A stretch of 64,000 nucleotides of DNA, taken from NCBI GenBank assembly GCA_011316305.1, contig SAUG01000044.1, forward strand, positions 647,711 through 711,710. The letters run 5' to 3'. Made by a program: the position numbers and the translations under genes. Positions within the stretch are counted from its first letter, which is position 1, and the number at the start of each line of letters is the position of its first letter. Source of the DNA: Rusavskia elegans. Lineage: Eukaryota; Ascomycota; Lecanoromycetes; Teloschistales; Teloschistaceae. Under the pieces are notes generated by a model. It ran no database searches. It was not told the DNA's origin and saw nothing but the letters and a program-made list of their open reading frames with translations. Positions 59,463-64,000 of the stretch are shown piece after piece.

Positions 59463-62440
59463 GCTCTATAGAATTCGTTACCCGATTATATATAGCGTTT
59501 AGCCTTATTCGTTTATTTATAGAAAAGCTTTTTATATTTATATAGAAATAATAAACTATTCCTATTATTATAAATCGATCTAAAATAATTAATAATAATA
59601 AAATGTTTATTTATACGTAATATATAATATATACATAGCGTTTATAAATACTAAAACCCGTTTACAAATACTAAATAATACTAGTAACGTTTTCTGTATT
59701 CTCGGAACTACTATCTTTTAATTAAATATAGTTTATTAGTGGTATTTACTATTTAACTACTGTTTTGTACTAATTATATCTTATATATTTAGATATAATA
59801 GGAATAAAACGGTTTATTAATTAGACTTTTATTAGCTAAAATAGCGATAGATAAACTACTTCTACTTTTTTATAAAACTACTATTTTTTTCGAATACTAA
59901 CTCGTTAATTTTAGAGATAAAACCGGCTCTAAATATACTACTAGCTAATACTAGAATATACTAGAGTTATTAAACTTTATATAAAATAATTACCGCGATT
60001 CTAGATCTTTTAAAACTTCAATAAATAATATAATAAACGTTAAAATAAAATTATCTTTTTAGATATTATAGTTGTCTAGATAGCCCGATAAATAGTTAGA
60101 CAACGGATATATAGCGCGAGCTACTATTAAATTATTTTAGAAAATCTATAATAGAATTCCGGAATAATTCATTATATATATAAACTACTATAAATTATTA
60201 AATTTCCTCTAAAGATAAAAAAAAGAAAAATAAAGTCGATAAAGTTCTAACAGATTTCTCTACTTTATCTAAAATAGATATAACGCGAGACTATAATATA
60301 CATTCTACTCTAGTATAGTTCCTCGATTAATTAGAAAACCAGAATATAGTAATTTAGATATAAAATATAGTAATCTAGAAAAAGTTTAGAAAATTCTATT
60401 AATAAAGGAAAAAAATATTTTCGCCTCTTTCTAAACATTATATAATCTATACTAGAGTCGATAAATACGAGAAAATCGTTCTAGGCAATATTAGCTACTT
60501 CTATCCTTTCTATAATAATAAATTTGCCGAAATAAAGCTTTATATTAAAAATATAGGTAAGGATATTTACTTTTATAATATCTATATCTTTATCGATTAA
60601 ATTAAAGACGTCGCTAGATTAAATAGTAAAGTTAAAAAGAACCTATAAATATATCTTCGCGGTAAAACTCTATAATAGTATTCTATTAAATTCTCGGATA
60701 TAAAAAAGAAATATCTAATAAAAACCTCGATATATAGATTAATACTTTAATTACTCGCTTTAAACTACCGATAGAAAATAAAGTATATATCCTAAAAAAA
60801 GAAAAATATATAATCGAAAATATAAACTACTATTATAAACCTTTTAAATACGGCTAAACTAGACTATAAACTATAAAAATCGCCGAAATAATTAGTATTC
60901 GATAAATTATTATATAGATATAGATAGATCTCGCTATTTTTTCTATATTAAACAAATTTTTAAATCTATAGAAAAAACTACTATTAATATATTCTTTCGT
61001 TTAATAGATAATTATAAACTCGAAATCTAAATTATAGAAAAAGACTATTTTTAGTAATCCCGAAAAATATCTTCTATTAAATCTTGCCTTTAGTAAATAG
61101 AGAATCTATTTTTTTTTCGGTTTTAATAAATATTAGAAAATATAGTATATTAATCAATATTTAGTTCCGGCTTTTTCGAATACGAATATTAGCGTTTTAT
61201 AATTTAGTAGACCTTTTAGTCTTTCTAGAAATATTAATCTCCCTTTATTAAAAAGGATTTACTAGAAGCGCTTTCTATTTAAAATAGCGCGAATTTCTTT
61301 TATTTTATATTTATAAATTGATTAGAAAATCTATAAAAGAATTCCTTTCTAATTTAATAGAAATCTACGCTAGTATATAGTAATAGATTTTAGAAAACTT
61401 ATAATATCCAATTCTAAAGACTAAAATTATATTTTAGTCTAAATATCTAATATTCGACTCTATTAGCTCCTGTTAAACGAGTTTATTAAATAGAAGTTTA
61501 CGAAAATATATATAGTAAAAACTATCCTATTATAAAGGAAATCTATATTTAATACGCCGAATAGAATTCTATCTATAGATATTATAGTAATAGTTCCGCC
61601 GAATTTTATAACGACGATATCGAATACTATAATAGAATTTGAAAAAAAGCAAAATATAAAAAAATAGTTAAAATTTTATCGATATTAAACCGAGAGTTTT
61701 CTATTTATATTAGAAATTTAATATTTTATTTAAATTACGGAATAAATCATTTAAATATTTTAAAACCGTTTATTAGAATATAGAAAATAATAAAGCCGAA
61801 ATATAAGTATTTATCGCCGATAAATATTTTTCTAGTAAGAAAAATATTTCTATATCTCGCGTAATCGCTTTAAAGAGTAAATAGATTATAGAAACCGGTT
61901 TAATTTTTAAACGTTTCTATTATATCGTTTTCCTATTAGTCTTTTTTTCCGGATATATCTAATATTAAAAGTATATATACTAATTCCGGATATATAATAT
62001 TATAAGCTGATTAAAGATTTATATTTAATAGTACTAAAATTAAAAAACTATCTAAAAAGATTCCTATTCGTAGAATAGGCGAATAAATTTATTAAACGGA
62101 TAAATTCGCTATATTTATCTTCTATCTAAAGAGTATTTAGTTAATATAAAATTTATAAAGCAGATCTATATCGTAGCAAATCTATAAACTAATCTATTAT
62201 TAAATATAGATATTTCAATTTCGGAAGAAATAATTCTAGATTATTAAAAATAGCAGATTATTATCGATAGTTATACAAATCTTAAAATTAATTTTAATTT
62301 CTATATATAAGGAACCAGTTCTACGGGATTCGTAACCCGATTAGGTCTAGCGTTTAGTTTTATTCGCTTATTTATAGAAGAGCTTTTCATCTATATAGAA
62401 ACAATAAACTATTATTATTATTATAAATCGATCTATAATA
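59463..62440. mobile_element. Short-LTR element, RIP-mutated
   Basis: Direct repeats of ~123 bp lie at 59463-59587 and 62319-62440. They share the order ATTCGTTACCCGATTA, TAGCGTTTAG, TTATTCG, AATAATAAACTATT and TATAAATCGATCTA, with mostly RIP-type differences. The interior (~2.7 kb) shows no recognisable RT or integrase. It is compatible with a small or internally deleted LTR retrotransposon. The class is unresolved. Confidence 0.55.
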
Positions 62441-62638
62441 GACGTAAATAGAAAGTTAAAAAAATGAATAGAATTAAATTCAATATTAATAATATAATCG
62501 TTTTAAAAAAATAAATATAAATATCTAGAAACTTACAATTTATTAGTTTTAGTTATTCAATAAAAATATTTAAATTAAAGTTTTACGGAATCTTCCGTAT
62601 TTATTTTATATAATTAAATTTATATCTAATTAGATTTA

Positions 62639-62800
62639 GACTGGCTATCGGATCGGATTTCGAATCTAAGTTAACTAATCCGACCCGACCCGAGTCGGAT
62701 TATAGTTAAGTCTAACCCGACCTAAATCGGGTCGGGTTTTTCTACGGTTCGACCCGATTCGAACCCGGATCGGGATCGGGTACCCGGGTTCGACCCGCTA
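62639..62800. mobile_element. Inverted-repeat element, GACTGGCC family, copy 5 (left arm)
   Basis: It starts TTA|GACTGGCTATCGGATCGG. The arm is unusually GC-rich for this region, with repeated CGGGTCGGG, CCCGGATCGGGA and TTCGACCCG blocks and several palindromes. No matching right end was found before the telomere. Confidence 0.5.
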
Positions 62801-63935
62801 AGATATTAAAATCGCGAATAAAAATATAATTCTAGTATTAAAATATAATTCTTTTTCTCTATTATACTACCTATAAATCCTATTTATTTTTAATAATATA
62901 TTAAAGATTTTAGGTATTTCTAATATTAACGTATATTATTTATTATCGTCTATTAAATAATTAATACTATTTATATTATTATTTAGTATCTATATATCTA
63001 TATTACCCTTCTATATTACTATTATAGAAACGTAATATAAAATATTTAATATAAATATTAATCTTCGCCTTTTTATTCTCTAGACCGATACGGCTAGCGA
63101 GGACCTTTCTACTAGGTCCCTATTAAATAATATCTATCTTTATTAATCTATAAGCTAGTTTCTAAACCGATCTATAATCGGAATCCCGGTTAAATTTAAT
63201 TATTTATATAAAAAATAATAATAGATTATTAAAAATATAGTAGATAAAATTCGAACCGACTATTTAGAACTAGTATTTCGGGATAATAATAAGTTTTTTT
63301 AATAGGATATAGATTACTATTAAGATTTTTAATAATAGTAGTCTAGTACTCCTATCGCTATAGATATTAAAGATAGAATTCGAAAGAAAGCAGCCGATTC
63401 TTTATAGGCGAAAAAGGCTTCGATATAAAAATAGTCGTTCTAGTAGAATAAATTCTACTAAATAGCCTTAATAATAGATAGCCTATCTAAAATTATATAT
63501 AAATATTATTCTAAAGTTTTCGACTATTTTATAGTCTCTAGTTTTTTAAATATATCTACTATAAAAAAATATCTTTCGACTAATAGTTACTATAAATCTA
63601 AACGATATAATTTCTAGTCTATTATTAAAGTAATATTTATCCGTATAGATAGTAAATAATAATAAAAAAAGGTAATATAAAGCTTATTTATTTAATAATA
63701 GAAGACGAGCTATATTAAGCTGGTTTCTACTTTTAACTAAAACGCTTGGAATAAATATCTATATAAGACTTTCTTGGATCTAAATCTACTAGTCCGGACT
63801 ATCAAAAATATAAATTTTAGGATACTACTATAAATACTTTATCTAGATATATAGCTATTTAAGTATATATAACTTTTAATAATAATTTTTAATAAATTTA
63901 AAACTATCCGTAATAGAATTAAATCTAATTTAAAA
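62801..63935. repeat. Telomere-adjacent RIP-mutated DNA
   Basis: AT-rich RIP-mutated sequence directly before the telomere array. I looked for helicase motifs typical of telomere-linked RecQ genes and saw none. Confidence 0.45.
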
Positions 63936-64000
63936 GGTTAGGGTTAGGGTTAGGGTTAGGGTTAGGGTTAGGGTTAGGGTTAGGGTTAGGGTTAGGGTTA
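63936..64000 (+). repeat. Telomere, (TTAGGG)n
   Basis: About ten and a half perfect TTAGGG units run to the last base of the window, with the G-rich strand pointing to the end as at a right-hand chromosome terminus. The join to the subtelomere is ...TTTAAAA|GGTTAGGG. Confidence 0.98.

Noticed and set aside
62801..63935. Telomere-linked RecQ helicase gene
   Set aside because: Expected from other fungi at this position, but no helicase motif is visible even allowing for RIP changes.
63936..64000. CRISPR-like or satellite tandem array
   Set aside because: The repeat is the canonical telomere hexamer. No CRISPR-type array exists elsewhere in the window.

Overview
The window is the end of a chromosome from a filamentous ascomycete (Pezizomycotina). 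It finishes in a 65-base TTAGGG array at 63936-64000, so it is subtelomeric. About two thirds of it is AT-rich repeat DNA in which CpA and TpG are almost absent while CpG survives. That is the signature of saturating repeat-induced point mutation (RIP), and a RIP-competent fungus is the simplest reading. The exact species cannot be named from the sequence.

Two islands of normal composition sit in this repeat sea: about 8640-14488 and about 20860-34500. Island 1 starts at a 443-bp MITE and stops within a few bases of the end of a ~1-kb repeat. It carries an acidic small protein (10105-10497), a short bZIP-type regulator with one intron (11559-12154) and a coiled-coil protein (13163-13984). Island 2 holds about a dozen mostly unrecognised small genes. 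Among them are three minus-strand genes in a row (24019-25975), a divergently placed secreted mucin-like protein (26122-26946), a probably decayed SUR7/PalI-like membrane gene (27379-28161), two larger unknown proteins (28233-29027 and 29528-30514), two short intron-containing genes (30809-31484 and 32035-32509) and a Ran1/Ksp1-like protein kinase (33186-34360) whose DFG motif reads NFG. Introns here are short (47-61 nt), and where I placed one it joins two open frames in phase.

The repeat regions contain several identifiable elements. A Helitron RepHel relic (core 41990-45480) can be read in one frame for over 3.2 kb, with the interruptions seen being RIP-type stops. A Ty3/Gypsy-type LTR element (50306-55233) has its reverse transcriptase split by a later insertion. 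A ~1-kb repeat occurs in seven copies, three of them with 13-bp flanking duplications and with a shared antisense reading frame. There are two further small inverted-repeat families, a short-LTR element (59463-62440), a RIP-damaged tRNA-like Pol III sequence (49207-49326), and long stretches with nothing recognisable.

Functionally this looks like fast-evolving subtelomeric accessory DNA: small orphan genes, a candidate effector or wall protein, a local regulator and a degenerate kinase, all hemmed in by RIP-silenced transposons. No secondary-metabolite cluster, CRISPR array, rRNA or clearly intact tRNA was seen.
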